A DNA stretch of 64,000 nt from Roseibium aestuarii (GCF_008477545.1 NZ_VORA01000002.1:806001-870000); one strand, 5' to 3'; counted from the first letter of the stretch, positions 9,073-18,301 are shown. Notes: a model not told the origin generated them from the sequence alone. Numbers and translations are program-made.

Positions 9073-10595
9073 GCGTCTGCTCCCTCAGGCTGCATCACGG
9101 GCGCCCTCAGGGTCGCCAGATGCATGATGTCTTCTTGTGTTGTTTCGGCTCCGCCGGGCAGAATTCCGGTCAGCCGCCCTTCGCACATCACGGCAATACG
9201 ATGGCTCAGGCGCATGACCTCGGGCAACTCGGAGGAAATGACGATGATCGCCCGGCCTTCCGCTGCCAGCTGCTTCAGGAGCTTGTAGATTTCCGACTTG
9301 GCGCCGATATCGATGCCGCGGGTCGGCTCGTCGAAGATCAGGATGTCACAGTCCCGGTAGAGCCACTTGGCGATGACGACCTTCTGCTGGTTGCCCCCCG
9401 AAAGCAGCCGAACCTCCTGGGTGTCCGACGGGGTGCGGATGCCGAGCTTCTCGATGTAGCCCCGCGCCGTGTCCCGCATGGCGCTCTCATCCAGCACCCC
9501 GGTGCGCCCGGAAAACCGGTCGAGACTGGCCAGCGCGATGTTGTTGCGCACGTCCATGCCTGTCGCCAGACCGAAATGCTTCCGGTCCTCCGAGAGATAG
9601 CCGATGCCCGCCTTCACCGCGTCCGAGGGCGAGGCAATGGCGCAGGGACGTCCATGCACCTTGATCTCGCCGCTCTCGCGGGGATCCGCGCCGAAGATGG
9701 CCCGGGCCACTTCCGTGCGCCCGGCCCCCATCAGACCGGCAAAGCCCAGGATCTCGCCCTTGCGGACAGAGAAGCTGACATCCCGGATCTCGCGGCCCCG
9801 GTTGAGACCCTCGACCTCGAGCAGGACATCCGCCTGCGACAGGTCGGGGATGTCCACTACGTCGTTGGTCAGTTCGCGGCCGACCATCATGGAAATGATG
9901 GTCGAGATCGGCGTGTCCGCCGCCTCGACGGTGCCCACATAGGATCCGTCACGCATCACGGTCACCCGGTCGGCGATCCGCTTCAGTTCGTCCATCTTGT
10001 GGGAGATGTAGATGATGCCGACCCCATCCGCCTTGAGCCGGCGGATGATGGTGAAGAGCTCGGCGATTTCCGCGTCATTCAGCGCAGCGGTCGGCTCGTC
10101 CATGATCAGGATGCGCGACCGGTGCGACAGGGCCTTGGCGATCTCCACCATCTGCTGGCGGGCGATTGTCAGCTCACCGACGATCGTCTTCGGGTCGAGA
10201 TGCAGGTTCATGGAGGCGAAGATTTCCGCCGCCTTCCGGTTGAGGGCGGCTTCGTCCAGACGGCCGAAGCGCAGGCGCGGCTCGCGGCCGATGAAGATGT
10301 TCTGCGCCACGGTCAGATCATTCATCAGACTCAGTTCCTGATGAATGATGCCGATGCCGAGTTTCTGGGCGGCCTTGGGTCCGTCCAGCTCGACGGCCTC
10401 GCCGTGGATCTCCATCACCCCGTCGTCCTTGGGATAGATCCCGGAGAGGATCTTCATCAGGGTCGACTTGCCCGCGCCATTCTCGCCCATCAGGGCGTGA
10501 ACCTCACCGCTGCGCAGATCGAAGCTGACGCTGCGCAGCGCATGCACGCCGGGAAAGCGCTTCTCGATCCCGGCCATCCGGACCAGATCTGTCAT
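9069..10595 (-). CDS. Sugar ABC transporter ATP-binding protein with two nucleotide-binding domains (RbsA/MglA-like)
   Basis: 508 residues with tandem ATPase domains. The first has Walker [10 protein letters not shown] near residue 40, the usual degenerate signature [15 protein letters not shown] and Walker [12 protein letters not shown]. The second has the typical altered P-loop GLMGAGRTE, the canonical signature [16 protein letters not shown] and [14 protein letters not shown]. This asymmetry is normal for the RbsA/XylG/AraG family. The start at 10595 (MTDLVRM) follows GGGAGGA; the frame is open 14 codons further without support. It is translationally coupled to the permease. Confidence 0.93.
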   Translation of the reverse strand: MTDLVRMAGIEKRFPGVHALRSVSFDLRSGEVHALMGENGAGKSTLMKILSGIYPKDDGVMEIHGEAVELDGPKAAQKLGIGIIHQELSLMNDLTVAQNIFIGREPRLRFGRLDEAALNRKAAEIFASMNLHLDPKTIVGELTIARQQMVEIAKALSHRSRILIMDEPTAALNDAEIAELFTIIRRLKADGVGIIYISHKMDELKRIADRVTVMRDGSYVGTVEAADTPISTIISMMVGRELTNDVVDIPDLSQADVLLEVEGLNRGREIRDVSFSVRKGEILGFAGLMGAGRTEVARAIFGADPRESGEIKVHGRPCAIASPSDAVKAGIGYLSEDRKHFGLATGMDVRNNIALASLDRFSGRTGVLDESAMRDTARGYIEKLGIRTPSDTQEVRLLSGGNQQKVVIAKWLYRDCDILIFDEPTRGIDIGAKSEIYKLLKQLAAEGRAIIVISSELPEVMRLSHRIAVMCEGRLTGILPGGAETTQEDIMHLATLRAPVMQPEGADA

Positions 10596-10656
10596 GATGT
10601 GCAGTCCTCCCAAACCGCAGACGGCGAACCGCCCCAAAAATGTCGGCCGCGCAGGC

Positions 10657-11406
10657 CTAGATCGTCACGCCGCCATCGACCAGAAGAGCCTGGCCGGACA
10701 CGAAGCGGCTCTCGTCGGAGAGCAGGTAGACGACCATCGGCGTCATGTCGTCGACGGTGGCCAGACGTCCCATGGGCTGGCGGGCGATGAAGGCCTTTTC
10801 GGCAGCGACCGGATCGGCCGCGGAGGCGATGCGTCCGCGAAGGGACGGCGTGTCGACCGTGCCGGGGCAAAGCGCATTGCAGCGCAAGCCCTGCGCCACG
10901 AAATCGGCCGCAACCCCCTTGGTCAGCCCGATCACCGCCGCCTTGGTCGCCCCGTAGGCGGTGCGCATGGGGAAGCCCTTGATGGAGGATGCCATGGACG
11001 CCATGTTCAGAATCGAGGCTGTTCCGGCGGCCTCCGCCCGGCGCAGCATCCCGGGCAGGAAGGCCTGGCTCATTCGGAACATGGAGGTCACGTTCAGGTC
11101 GAAGGAAAAGGCCCAGTCCTCTTCGGAAATGTCGAGCACCGTGCCGTTGTGGACGAAGCCCGCACAGTTGAAGAGCCCGTCCAGATCCGGCAGGTCTGCG
11201 GCCAGCGCATCGATGGCTCCGCGGTCCCGCACGTCCAGCCGGCGCACCTCGATGCCGGCCTGCTCCTCCGGCAGGGTGGCAAGCGTTTCCTCATTGATGT
11301 CGACGGCGATGACCTTCGCCCCCTCCCGCGCACAGGCAATGGCACTGGCCCGGCCGATCCCCTGCCCTGCGGCAGAGACCAGAATGGTCTTTCCTTCCAA
11401 ACGCAC
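10657..11406 (-). CDS. Short-chain dehydrogenase, probable 2-keto-3-deoxy-L-fuconate dehydrogenase
   Basis: 249 residues, classical SDR. The cofactor motif is SAAGQGIG (residues 11-18) with an acidic residue in VDIN favouring NAD. The catalytic Ser lies in NMASMASS and the Tyr/Lys pair in AYGATKAA. The stretch [20 protein letters not shown] and [14 protein letters not shown] closely resemble the BDH2-like subfamily, which includes bacterial 2-keto-3-deoxy-L-fuconate and -rhamnonate dehydrogenases. Position between a sugar-acid dehydratase and a diketo-acid hydrolase fits oxidation of 2-keto-3-deoxy-L-fuconate at C4. A general 3-hydroxy-acid dehydrogenase is the alternative. Confidence 0.85.
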   Translation of the reverse strand: MRLEGKTILVSAAGQGIGRASAIACAREGAKVIAVDINEETLATLPEEQAGIEVRRLDVRDRGAIDALAADLPDLDGLFNCAGFVHNGTVLDISEEDWAFSFDLNVTSMFRMSQAFLPGMLRRAEAAGTASILNMASMASSIKGFPMRTAYGATKAAVIGLTKGVAADFVAQGLRCNALCPGTVDTPSLRGRIASAADPVAAEKAFIARQPMGRLATVDDMTPMVVYLLSDESRFVSGQALLVDGGVTI

Positions 11407-11472
11407 CCGATATCCTCCCGATGCCGCCCTTCCCCGAGGGCGCTAGTCATTCCTGTGTGACGACAGCCGCGG

Positions 11473-12999
11473 CTACATCACCGCGCCGATCTGCCAGGGC
11501 ACGAATTCCACCCCGCCGTAGCCCAGTTCCTCGCTCATGGATTTCTCGCCCGACGCCACCGCGATGATCCGTTCGAAGATCTCGCGGCCCTTCTCCTCCA
11601 GGCTCACACCTTCGGAGATGACATCGCCGCAATTGATGTCCATGTCCTCGGACATGCGGCTGTACATCTCGGTGTTGGTGGCCAGCTTGATGCAGGGGGT
11701 CGGCATGTAGCCCGACACGGAGCCGCGACCGGTGGTGAAGACGATGATGTTCGCCCCCGATGCGATCTGGCCCGTCACCGAGCACGGGTCGAAGCCCGGG
11801 CTGTCCATGAAGACGAAGCCCTTCTTGGTGATCGGCTCTGCAAACTTGTAGACATCCACCAGCGGCGCGGATCCGCCCTTGGCGGCAGCCCCCAGCGACT
11901 TTTCCAGAATGGTGGTCAGGCCGCCGCGCTTGTTGCCGGGCGAGGGATTGTTGTCCATCTCGCCGCCGTTGCGCGCCGTATAGTCTTCCCACCAGCGCAC
12001 GCGCTCGATGAGCTTTTCACCCACATCAACGGAGACCGCCCGGCGGGTCAGCAGATGCTCGGCGCCATAGATCTCGGAGGTCTCCGACAGGATCGTCGTG
12101 CCACCGTGGCGCACGAGCAGATCCGAGGCCACGCCCAGCGCCGGGTTGGCGGTGATGCCGGAATAGCCATCAGACCCGCCGCACTGCATGCCCACCATGA
12201 TGTGGGAGACCGGAGCCGGAGCGCGTGTTGCCTGATTGGCGATCTCGCAGAGTTCGCGCAGCTCTTTCAGCCCCGCCTCGATGGTCTTGCGGGTGCCGCC
12301 GGTCTGCTGGATGGTCATGTAGCGCAGGTCACCGCCCGGGCGCATCTTCCGGTCGCCGATCAGGTCGGCAATCTGCATGACCTCGCAGCCCAGACCGATC
12401 AGCAGGATGGCGGCGAAATTCGGATGCTGGGCATAGCCTGACAGGGTTCGGAACAGGGTGGCGTAACCCTCGTCCTTGCCGGACATGCCGCATCCGGTGC
12501 CATGGACAATGGGCACCACGCCATCCACATTCGGATATTCATCCAGCAGTCCGGACTTCTGAGCCGCTTCCGCAATGAACTTGGCCACAGAACCGGAGCA
12601 GTTCACTGAAGTCAGGATGCCGATGTAATTGCGCGTCCCCACCTTGCCGGTCGGGCGATGGTAGCCGAGGAACGTGCGCTCCTCTTCCGCCGGCGCCAGC
12701 GGAATGCTGGCCTCCGCGTGGCCGTAATCCTGGGTGTGTTCGCCCATGCCCAGGTTCTGGACATGAACATGTTCCCCGGCCGCGATGTCGCGGGTGGCCT
12801 GACCGATGATCTGGCCGTAGCGAATGACCTTCTCGCCGGTCGCGATCGGACGGCGGGCGATCTTGTGACCGCGCATCACCTTCGCCGGCAGGGCAACCTC
12901 CACATGGGGGATATGGTCGCCGGCTTCCAGATCGGCCAATGCGATGACGATCGTGTCGTCTGCGTGCAGCAGAATTGATTTTGCGTGTGTCTTCAACAC
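11473..12999 (-). CDS. UxaA-family sugar-acid dehydratase, candidate L-fuconate dehydratase
   Basis: 508 residues with an N-terminal SAF domain (about residues 1-95, with MRGHKIARRPIATGEKVIRYGQ and GEHVHVQNLG) and a C-terminal D-galactarate dehydratase/altronate hydrolase domain starting near GYHRPTGKVGTRNYIGILTSVNCSGS. The length matches full-size UxaA. The start is GTG at 12999, preceded by GGGAGGGAG; a TTG one codon later is possible. By sequence alone it would be called altronate dehydratase, but no tagaturonate reductase is nearby. All neighbours fit fucose breakdown, so dehydration of L-fuconate to 2-keto-3-deoxy-L-fuconate is inferred. It is the first gene of the minus-strand operon, divergent from the GntR regulator. 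Confidence 0.82.
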   Translation of the reverse strand: MLKTHAKSILLHADDTIVIALADLEAGDHIPHVEVALPAKVMRGHKIARRPIATGEKVIRYGQIIGQATRDIAAGEHVHVQNLGMGEHTQDYGHAEASIPLAPAEEERTFLGYHRPTGKVGTRNYIGILTSVNCSGSVAKFIAEAAQKSGLLDEYPNVDGVVPIVHGTGCGMSGKDEGYATLFRTLSGYAQHPNFAAILLIGLGCEVMQIADLIGDRKMRPGGDLRYMTIQQTGGTRKTIEAGLKELRELCEIANQATRAPAPVSHIMVGMQCGGSDGYSGITANPALGVASDLLVRHGGTTILSETSEIYGAEHLLTRRAVSVDVGEKLIERVRWWEDYTARNGGEMDNNPSPGNKRGGLTTILEKSLGAAAKGGSAPLVDVYKFAEPITKKGFVFMDSPGFDPCSVTGQIASGANIIVFTTGRGSVSGYMPTPCIKLATNTEMYSRMSEDMDINCGDVISEGVSLEEKGREIFERIIAVASGEKSMSEELGYGGVEFVPWQIGAVM

Positions 13000-13052
13000 G
13001 AAAACGCTCCCTCCCGGCCGTGGAAACCGGCCGCCTCGACCCAACGACTAGC

Positions 13053-13085
13053 TTGACACCAACACGATGTCAACTAACATGTTAG
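13053..13085 (+). promoter_or_regulatory. Promoter and palindromic operator of the divergent fucose cluster
   Basis: TTGACA (13053-13058) lies 16 bases upstream of TAACAT (13075-13080), a plausible sigma-70 promoter for the GntR gene. A perfect 12-bp palindrome, CTAACATGTTAG (13074-13085), covers the -10 element. It sits between the divergent UxaA-type and GntR genes and is the obvious candidate site for that regulator. Confidence 0.65.
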
Positions 13086-13105
13086 CATTCAAATCTGGAA
13101 GAAAC

Positions 13106-13867
13106 ATGCCGTCAGCCCCATCCCCCACGCCGGACACGACCCTCGCGCCCACCGCGACCGAAGCCCCCGATCAGGCCGATCTGGGGGTCGAGCTGCCTGA
13201 CATCGGCAAGCTGTCCGGCTCCCTTGCCCAGCGCGTCTATGACAGCCTGCGCACGGCGATCCTCTCCATGCAGCTGCCGCCGGGAACCATGCTGCGCAAG
13301 CAGGTGATCTGCGCCCAGCTGGGGGTCTCCCGCTCGCCGGTGAGCGAGGCCATCACTCGCCTGGCGGTCGAAGGTCTGGTGGAAGTCATTCCCCAGTCCG
13401 GCTCGCGGGTCACCAAGTTCTCCATGGCCGAGATCCGGGAAGGAGCCTTCCTGCGCGAGGCGGTGGAGCTGGCCGCCGTCGCCAAGGTGGCCACCGACCG
13501 GACCGAGGAGCAACTGGCGGAACTCACCCGCAACCTGCGGCTTCAGGCGCTCTATCTGGAAGACAACGACTACGACGGCTTCTACCGGGAGGATGAGCGC
13601 ATGCATGACATGATCCTCGCCTTCACCGGCTTCCCGAAGATCCAGACGCTCGCGACCACCGGCTGGGTTCAGGTCAACCGCGCCCGGCAGATGCTGCTGC
13701 CGCTGGAGGACCGCGCCCACGGCGCCTACGAGGAACACCGGCCCATCATCGACGCCATCCGCGACCGGGATGCGGAGGCCGCCCGCGCCGCCATGCAGCG
13801 CCATCTCAACAAGCTGGTGGAGCGGCTGGAACCGCTCGCAGTCCAGCGCCCCGACCTCTTCGACTGA
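13106..13867 (+). CDS. GntR-family transcriptional regulator (FadR/FCD subfamily) of the fucose cluster
   Basis: About 253 residues with an N-terminal winged helix (LAQRVYDSLRTAILSMQLPPGTMLRKQVICAQLGVSRSPVSEAI) and a C-terminal FCD ligand domain with REDERMHDMILAFTGF and the metal-binding His cluster region. I place the start at 13106 because the upstream in-frame ATG at 13067 would put the promoter-overlapping palindrome inside the coding region, whereas GGAAG precedes 13106. It is transcribed away from the dehydratase operon and ahead of the aldo/keto reductase, so it probably represses both arms until a pathway acid binds. Confidence 0.88.
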   Translation: MPSAPSPTPDTTLAPTATEAPDQADLGVELPDIGKLSGSLAQRVYDSLRTAILSMQLPPGTMLRKQVICAQLGVSRSPVSEAITRLAVEGLVEVIPQSGSRVTKFSMAEIREGAFLREAVELAAVAKVATDRTEEQLAELTRNLRLQALYLEDNDYDGFYREDERMHDMILAFTGFPKIQTLATTGWVQVNRARQMLLPLEDRAHGAYEEHRPIIDAIRDRDAEAARAAMQRHLNKLVERLEPLAVQRPDLFD

Positions 13868-13919
13868 TCCGAAAGACTGCCGCAGACATGCGGACATATG
13901 CCCCTGGGAGGAGACGCAT

Positions 13920-14990
13920 ATGACGACCCTTGGAACGCGCCTGCTCAACCGGCGCACGGCCCGCGAGATCCATCTCACCGAGATGGGTTTCGGCGGCGCG
14001 CCGCTCGGCAATCTCTATCGCAAGGTAGAGGAAGAAGACGCCCAGGCGACCCTTCAGGCGGCCTATGACGCGGGCATCCGCTATTTCGACACGGCGCCGC
14101 AATATGGCCTCGGCCGATCGGAGGAGCGCTTTTCCCGCGCCATCGCCCGCTTCGGCCGCGACACGATCGAACTGTCCACCAAGATCGGCCGGCTACTGCT
14201 CGACTGCGAGCCCCATGAGGTGACGCCGGAAGCCTTCGTCGACGTGCCGCAGAAGCGCATCGTCTTCGACTACAGCTACGACGGGGTCATGCGGTCCTAT
14301 GAAGCAAGCCGCCAACGTCTCGGCGTCGCCAATGCAGACATCCTGCTGATCCACGACGTCTGCGCCTTCTCGCAAGGGTCCCGGGAGGCCTCGGAGGCCC
14401 GCGTCCGCGAGCTCTTCGACCGGGGCGGATACCGGGCCCTGACCGAGCTGCGCGCCGCCGGCGAAATCACTGCAATCGGCGCCGGTGTCAACGAGTGGCA
14501 GGTGTGTCAGAAGTTGCTGGAACTCGCCGATTTCGACTGCTTCCTCTTGGCCGGCCGCTACACCCTTCTGGAACAGGAGGCGCTAGAGACCTTCCTGCCC
14601 CTGTGCGAGACGCGGGACGTGGGTATCATCCTCGGCGGCCCCTACAACTCCGGCATCCTGGCGACCGGCGCCGTCCCGGGTGCCAAATACAACTACGCCC
14701 CGGCCCCCGAGGACGTGCTCGACCGGGTGCGTCGCATCGAAGCGCTCTGCGCCGATCACGGCGTGCGCCTGATTGCCGCCGCCCTGCAATTCGTCCTTGG
14801 CCACCCGAGCGTCAAGACGGTCGTGCCCGGTGCAGTCAGCCCGGCAGAGGTTGAGGCCAACATCCGCCTGCTGAAGACACCGATCCCGGACGGTTTCTGG
14901 TCGGACCTGCGCGCAAGCGGCCTGATCCGCCCGGATGCACCGCTTCCCCTCGACGCCAACCGGGAGACCGCCTCATGCTCCGCGGCCTGA
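13920..14990 (+). CDS. Aldo/keto reductase, probable L-fucose (D-threo-aldose) 1-dehydrogenase
   Basis: 356 residues. The start at 13920 follows GGGAGGAG. The AKR fold is visible in GFGGAPLGNLY, GIRYFDTAPQYGLGRSEERF (catalytic Asp and Tyr) and LSTKIGRLL (catalytic Lys). The family resemblance is to D-threo-aldose 1-dehydrogenase and pyridoxal 4-dehydrogenase, NAD(P)-dependent enzymes that oxidise L-fucose to L-fuconolactone. The gene overlaps the FucU mutarotase gene by 16 bases and precedes a lactonase, which supports fucose as substrate and the first step of the pathway. Confidence 0.86.
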   Translation: MTTLGTRLLNRRTAREIHLTEMGFGGAPLGNLYRKVEEEDAQATLQAAYDAGIRYFDTAPQYGLGRSEERFSRAIARFGRDTIELSTKIGRLLLDCEPHEVTPEAFVDVPQKRIVFDYSYDGVMRSYEASRQRLGVANADILLIHDVCAFSQGSREASEARVRELFDRGGYRALTELRAAGEITAIGAGVNEWQVCQKLLELADFDCFLLAGRYTLLEQEALETFLPLCETRDVGIILGGPYNSGILATGAVPGAKYNYAPAPEDVLDRVRRIEALCADHGVRLIAAALQFVLGHPSVKTVVPGAVSPAEVEANIRLLKTPIPDGFWSDLRASGLIRPDAPLPLDANRETASCSAA

Positions 14991-15406
14991 ACCCCCTTCT
15001 TTCGCCCGATCTCCTTCACACCCTCGCCTCCATGGGCCACGGCGACGAGATCGTCATTGCGGATGCGAATTTTCCCGGCACCAGCAGCGCTCGCCGGCTC
15101 ATCCGCATGGACGGGGTCTCCGCCACCGACGTGCTGCGGGCCGTGCTCGAGATCATGCCCCTGGACACTTTCGTCCCCGATCCCGCCCTCACCATGCAGG
15201 TTGTCGACGATCCGGAGGCGATTCCTGATGTCGTTGCCCGTTTCCAGCAGATCATCGAGACGACAGCCGACTATCCGGCAACGGTCACAGGGCTCGAACG
15301 TCATGCTTTCTATGACCGGGCACGTGCCGCCTTCGCCGTGATCCAGACCGGCGAAACCCGGCTCTATGGCAACATCATCGTCAAGAAGGGAGTGGTGGCC
15401 CCGTGA
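14975..15406 (+). CDS. fucU: L-fucose mutarotase (RbsD/FucU family)
   Basis: 143 residues, full length for FucU. The N-terminal MLRGLNPLLSPDLLHTL and the active-site stretch MGHGDEIVIADANFPG match the FucU branch of the RbsD/FucU family. The C-terminal YGNIIVKKGVV is also typical. The enzyme interconverts alpha and beta anomers of L-fucose in the cytoplasm so that the imported sugar can be used by a stereospecific dehydrogenase. It overlaps the dehydrogenase gene (16 bases) and the lactonase gene (4 bases), so the three are translationally coupled. Confidence 0.92.
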   Translation: MLRGLNPLLSPDLLHTLASMGHGDEIVIADANFPGTSSARRLIRMDGVSATDVLRAVLEIMPLDTFVPDPALTMQVVDDPEAIPDVVARFQQIIETTADYPATVTGLERHAFYDRARAAFAVIQTGETRLYGNIIVKKGVVAP

Positions 15407-16263
15407 CCGTTTCCCCTCCCCGCATCGACGCCCATCAGCACTTCTGGGCCGTGGAGCGCGGCGACTATGGCTGGCTCACGCCCGATCTTGCGCCGCTCTA
15501 CCGGGACTTCCTGCCCGCCGACCTGAAGCCCCACCTCAACCGCCACGAGATCGACGGGACCATCCTCGTCCAGGCGGCTCCCACCGTCGCGGAGACCCGC
15601 TTCCTGCTCGAATTGGCAGACCGCACTCCATCTGTCCGCGGCGTTGTCGGCTGGGCAGATTTCGCGGCACCAGACGCCCCTGACCGGATTGCCGGGCTCG
15701 CGGCGCACCCGCGCCTCGTGGGGCTGCGGCCGATGATCCAGGACATTGCCGATGACGACTGGATGCTGCGTCCCGATCTGGATCCGGCCTTCCGGGCGCT
15801 CGTCGCCCATGACCTCACCTTCGACGCCCTCACCCTGCCCCGTCATCTGGACCGGCTGCTCACCCTGCTCGGGCGCTATCCGGATCTGCGCACGGTCATC
15901 GACCACGGCTCCAAGCCCCGGATCCGGGATCGGGACTTTGAGGATTGGGCCGCTTCCATGTCCCGTCTGGCACAAGAGACCTCGGCTTTCTGCAAGCTGT
16001 CCGGGCTCGTGACGGAGGCCGCCGAGGCATGGACCACCGACGACCTGCGCCCCTATACCGACCATCTTCTGACGAGCTTCGGGCCCGGCCGGCTGATCTG
16101 GGGCAGTGACTGGCCGGTCTGCACCCTCGGCGCCTCCTACGACCGCTGGGTCGAGACCACGGAAACGCTTCTGGCGGATCTCGGCGACGCCGACCGCGCC
16201 GCCATCATGGGCGGCAACGCCCTCACCGCCTATGGCCTGGCCACATCGGCCTATTCGACATAA
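15403..16263 (+). CDS. Amidohydrolase-family L-fuconolactonase (probable)
   Basis: 286 residues of the amidohydrolase_2 family. The metal-binding HxH is H11/H13 in RIDAHQHFW, a histidine follows in TVIDHGSKP, and the terminal metal-ligand Asp is in IWGSDWPVC. The start is GTG at 15403, overlapping the FucU stop. COG3618-type proteins of this length hydrolyse sugar lactones, and the preceding aldose dehydrogenase and mutarotase point to L-fucono-lactone to L-fuconate. Its last 13 bases overlap the convergent AraC regulator gene. Confidence 0.87.
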   Translation: MTVSPPRIDAHQHFWAVERGDYGWLTPDLAPLYRDFLPADLKPHLNRHEIDGTILVQAAPTVAETRFLLELADRTPSVRGVVGWADFAAPDAPDRIAGLAAHPRLVGLRPMIQDIADDDWMLRPDLDPAFRALVAHDLTFDALTLPRHLDRLLTLLGRYPDLRTVIDHGSKPRIRDRDFEDWAASMSRLAQETSAFCKLSGLVTEAAEAWTTDDLRPYTDHLLTSFGPGRLIWGSDWPVCTLGASYDRWVETTETLLADLGDADRAAIMGGNALTAYGLATSAYST

Positions 16264-17132
16264 TCAAACGGGCGTCCTGTCGAGCGCTTCAGCCGATAGC
16301 TCGACGGACTGGCCCCGATATACTGCCGGAACATGCGACTGAAGAAATAGGGGTCCGAGTATCCGAGCTCGGCCGCGGTCTCCTTCACTGTCTGCCCCTT
16401 GCCGAGCCGGTGGACGGCATATTCCATTTTCTTCAGCTCAAGGTATTTCTGCGGCGTGAAGCCGATGCGCTCCCGGAAGGCCCGGCGGAAATAGTCGGCA
16501 TTGTAGGGCACCTCGGCCATGACCCGCTCCAGCACCTGCCTGTCCAGCGGATCGCTGGACAGGTGAGACGCCGCCAGCATGATCTGCAGCGAGAGCTGGT
16601 CTTGGCTCCCCAGAAGCGCTTCCTCCGACTGCCACCCCTCGAAAGCCACCTGCAGATAGGCCAGAAGGAACAGCATGAACTGGTGATGCTGCGCCAGAGT
16701 GGTCGCACTCGCCCCTGCGCCGGAGCGATGGATGATCGCCAGCGGTTCCAGCGCCGGCCAGTCGGGAAGGCGGGCGACGCGTCGGAGGCGCATCTGCGAG
16801 AGCAGATCCGTGCGCCCGAAGAGTTCAAGCGAGAAATGCTGCGCAAAGCCTGTATAGTTTTCAGGCGTGTCGGCGATGACCCCGCGAAACCGCTCGCCCC
16901 GACGGATCAGGAAGGCCTCGCCAGCCCGCACCTCGAACGCCTCCTGCCCGATCCGGTAGCTGCCGCCCCCGGACAGACAGACCACAAGATCGTGGACCGG
17001 ATTGATCTTGTCGATCCGCCACGCCGGTCCGTGCTGCATGCGGATGGGCGTGCGGGCGAGCCAAAGGGCCAGAGCCTGGGGAGGCACATCCGAAAGTGGC
17101 CCAGGCAGAAGGGAATGTTCGTTTTTCTCCAT
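16251..17132 (-). CDS. AraC-family transcriptional regulator
   Basis: 293 residues. The N-terminal cupin-like sensor domain (GGSYRIGQEAFEVRAGEAFLIRRGERF) is followed by a C-terminal pair of helix-turn-helix motifs, including VPYNADYFRRAFRERIGFTPQKYLELKKMEYA and ETAAELGYSDPYFFSRMFRQYIGASPS. It is divergent from the pectin-oligomer ABC operon starting at 17414 and shares a 281-base intergenic region with it, so it is the likely sugar-responsive activator of that operon. Its 3' end overlaps the lactonase gene by 13 bases. Confidence 0.9.
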   Translation of the reverse strand: MEKNEHSLLPGPLSDVPPQALALWLARTPIRMQHGPAWRIDKINPVHDLVVCLSGGGSYRIGQEAFEVRAGEAFLIRRGERFRGVIADTPENYTGFAQHFSLELFGRTDLLSQMRLRRVARLPDWPALEPLAIIHRSGAGASATTLAQHHQFMLFLLAYLQVAFEGWQSEEALLGSQDQLSLQIMLAASHLSSDPLDRQVLERVMAEVPYNADYFRRAFRERIGFTPQKYLELKKMEYAVHRLGKGQTVKETAAELGYSDPYFFSRMFRQYIGASPSSYRLKRSTGRPFDYVE

Positions 17133-17295
17133 TCTTTTCTTTTAATCCGTTCATTTCCCGGCTGACAACTCCTGCATATGGTAGGCCAGTCAGTGCGGGC
17201 CGGAGGACAATCCGCGCGACCAAGGGAGGAAATGGCTGGTCTTTTTGACGGCTCGGGCTGGAGGAGCCTGGTCCGCCAAGCAGGGCGGCTGCACC

Positions 17296-17312
17296 ATTTC
17301 ATGAAATATTTC
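17296..17312. promoter_or_regulatory. Overlapping palindromes upstream of the pectin ABC operon
   Basis: ATTTCATGAAAT (17296-17307) and GAAATATTTC (17303-17312) are both perfect palindromes and share five bases. They form the only AT-rich symmetrical element in the 17133-17413 intergenic region, between the AraC gene and the first permease. They may be a regulator site; no convincing -35/-10 pair was found nearby. Confidence 0.4.
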
Positions 17313-17413
17313 GAACACCAAATCCGCTGCATACCCCCTGCCATCCGGACCTGCGCGTCCTGCGAGAGGGCGATGGTCATCACCGCCGCTTCGAACGAGA
17401 CCGGGGGCGTCTG

Positions 17414-18298
17414 ATGGGCGGCGACAACCGATTTCTCGGGCTGGCCTATGTGACGCCCTATCTGGTGGGGCTCCTGTTCTTCACGGCCTTTCCCTTCGCG
17501 GCAAGCTTCTACCTGAGCTTCACCAACTACGACCTGCTGTCGACCCCCGACTGGGTCGGACTGCGCAACTATGAAAAGCTCCTGACCCGCGACCGAACCT
17601 TCGACAAGTCCCTGAGCGTCACCCTGCTCTATGTCGCCATGACGGTCCCGCTGAAACTCGGCTTTGCGCTTCTTGTCGCGGTCATCCTCAATTACCGCCT
17701 TAGGGCGATCAACCTGTTCCGCACCGCCTATTATGTGCCCTCGATATTGGGCGGCTCGGTCGCGATCGCAGTCCTGTGGCGCTACATCTTCGCCCATAAC
17801 GGCCTGGTCAATCTCGGTCTGACCTCCCTGGGCCTGGAGCCGGTAAACTGGTTCGGCGACCCGCAGAACGCGCTCTTCACACTGACCCTGCTGCGGTGCT
17901 GGCAATTCGGCTCGGCCATGGTCATCTTCCTGGCCGCGCTGCAATCCGTCGACAAGAGCCTTTACGAGGCCGCGACCATTGATGGCGCGAACCGCTGGCA
18001 CGTGTTCCGCTACATCACCCTGCCGTTAATCACCCCCGTGATCTTCTTCAACCTGATCATGCAGACGGTGCAGGCCTTTCAGGAGTTCAACGGGCCCTAC
18101 ATCATCACCAATGGCGGACCGCTGAAGTCGACCTATCTCCTGCCCCTCTACATCTATGACAAGGCCTTCAAGAGCTTCGACATGGGTTACGCCTCGGCCA
18201 TCGCCTGGGTGCTCTTCGCCATCATCATGACCCTGACCCTCATCGCCTTCTGGTCGTCGAAGAAGTGGGTCTATTACGCCGGCGACAGGAGGAGCTGA
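17414..18298 (+). CDS. Sugar ABC transporter permease (MalF/UgpA-like)
   Basis: 294 residues with six transmembrane segments. The EAA loop is visible as LYEAATIDGANRWHVFRYITLPLITP. N-terminal LAYVTPYLVGLLFFTAFPFAASFYLSFTNY is typical of carbohydrate-uptake family 1 permeases. The start at 17414 follows GGGGGCG, a weak ribosome site. It is the first gene of an operon with a second permease, an ATPase, a binding protein, GH28 and GH105, so the substrate is probably an oligogalacturonide or rhamnogalacturonide. Confidence 0.92.
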   Translation: MGGDNRFLGLAYVTPYLVGLLFFTAFPFAASFYLSFTNYDLLSTPDWVGLRNYEKLLTRDRTFDKSLSVTLLYVAMTVPLKLGFALLVAVILNYRLRAINLFRTAYYVPSILGGSVAIAVLWRYIFAHNGLVNLGLTSLGLEPVNWFGDPQNALFTLTLLRCWQFGSAMVIFLAALQSVDKSLYEAATIDGANRWHVFRYITLPLITPVIFFNLIMQTVQAFQEFNGPYIITNGGPLKSTYLLPLYIYDKAFKSFDMGYASAIAWVLFAIIMTLTLIAFWSSKKWVYYAGDRRS

Positions 18299-18301
18299 GC
18301 C

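Noticed and set aside
9069..10595. Degenerate motifs in the RbsA-like ATPase as a novelty
   Set aside because: The weak first signature and second P-loop are normal for the RbsA/XylG/AraG family, unlike the GlpS/GlpT case.
17178..17414. 78-codon open frame just upstream of the first pectin-operon permease
   Set aside because: It has no good ribosome site and no recognisable domain, and covers the AT-rich regulatory palindromes. The adjoining TGATG is the same arrangement as true couplings, so I kept the possibility in mind but do not call it.
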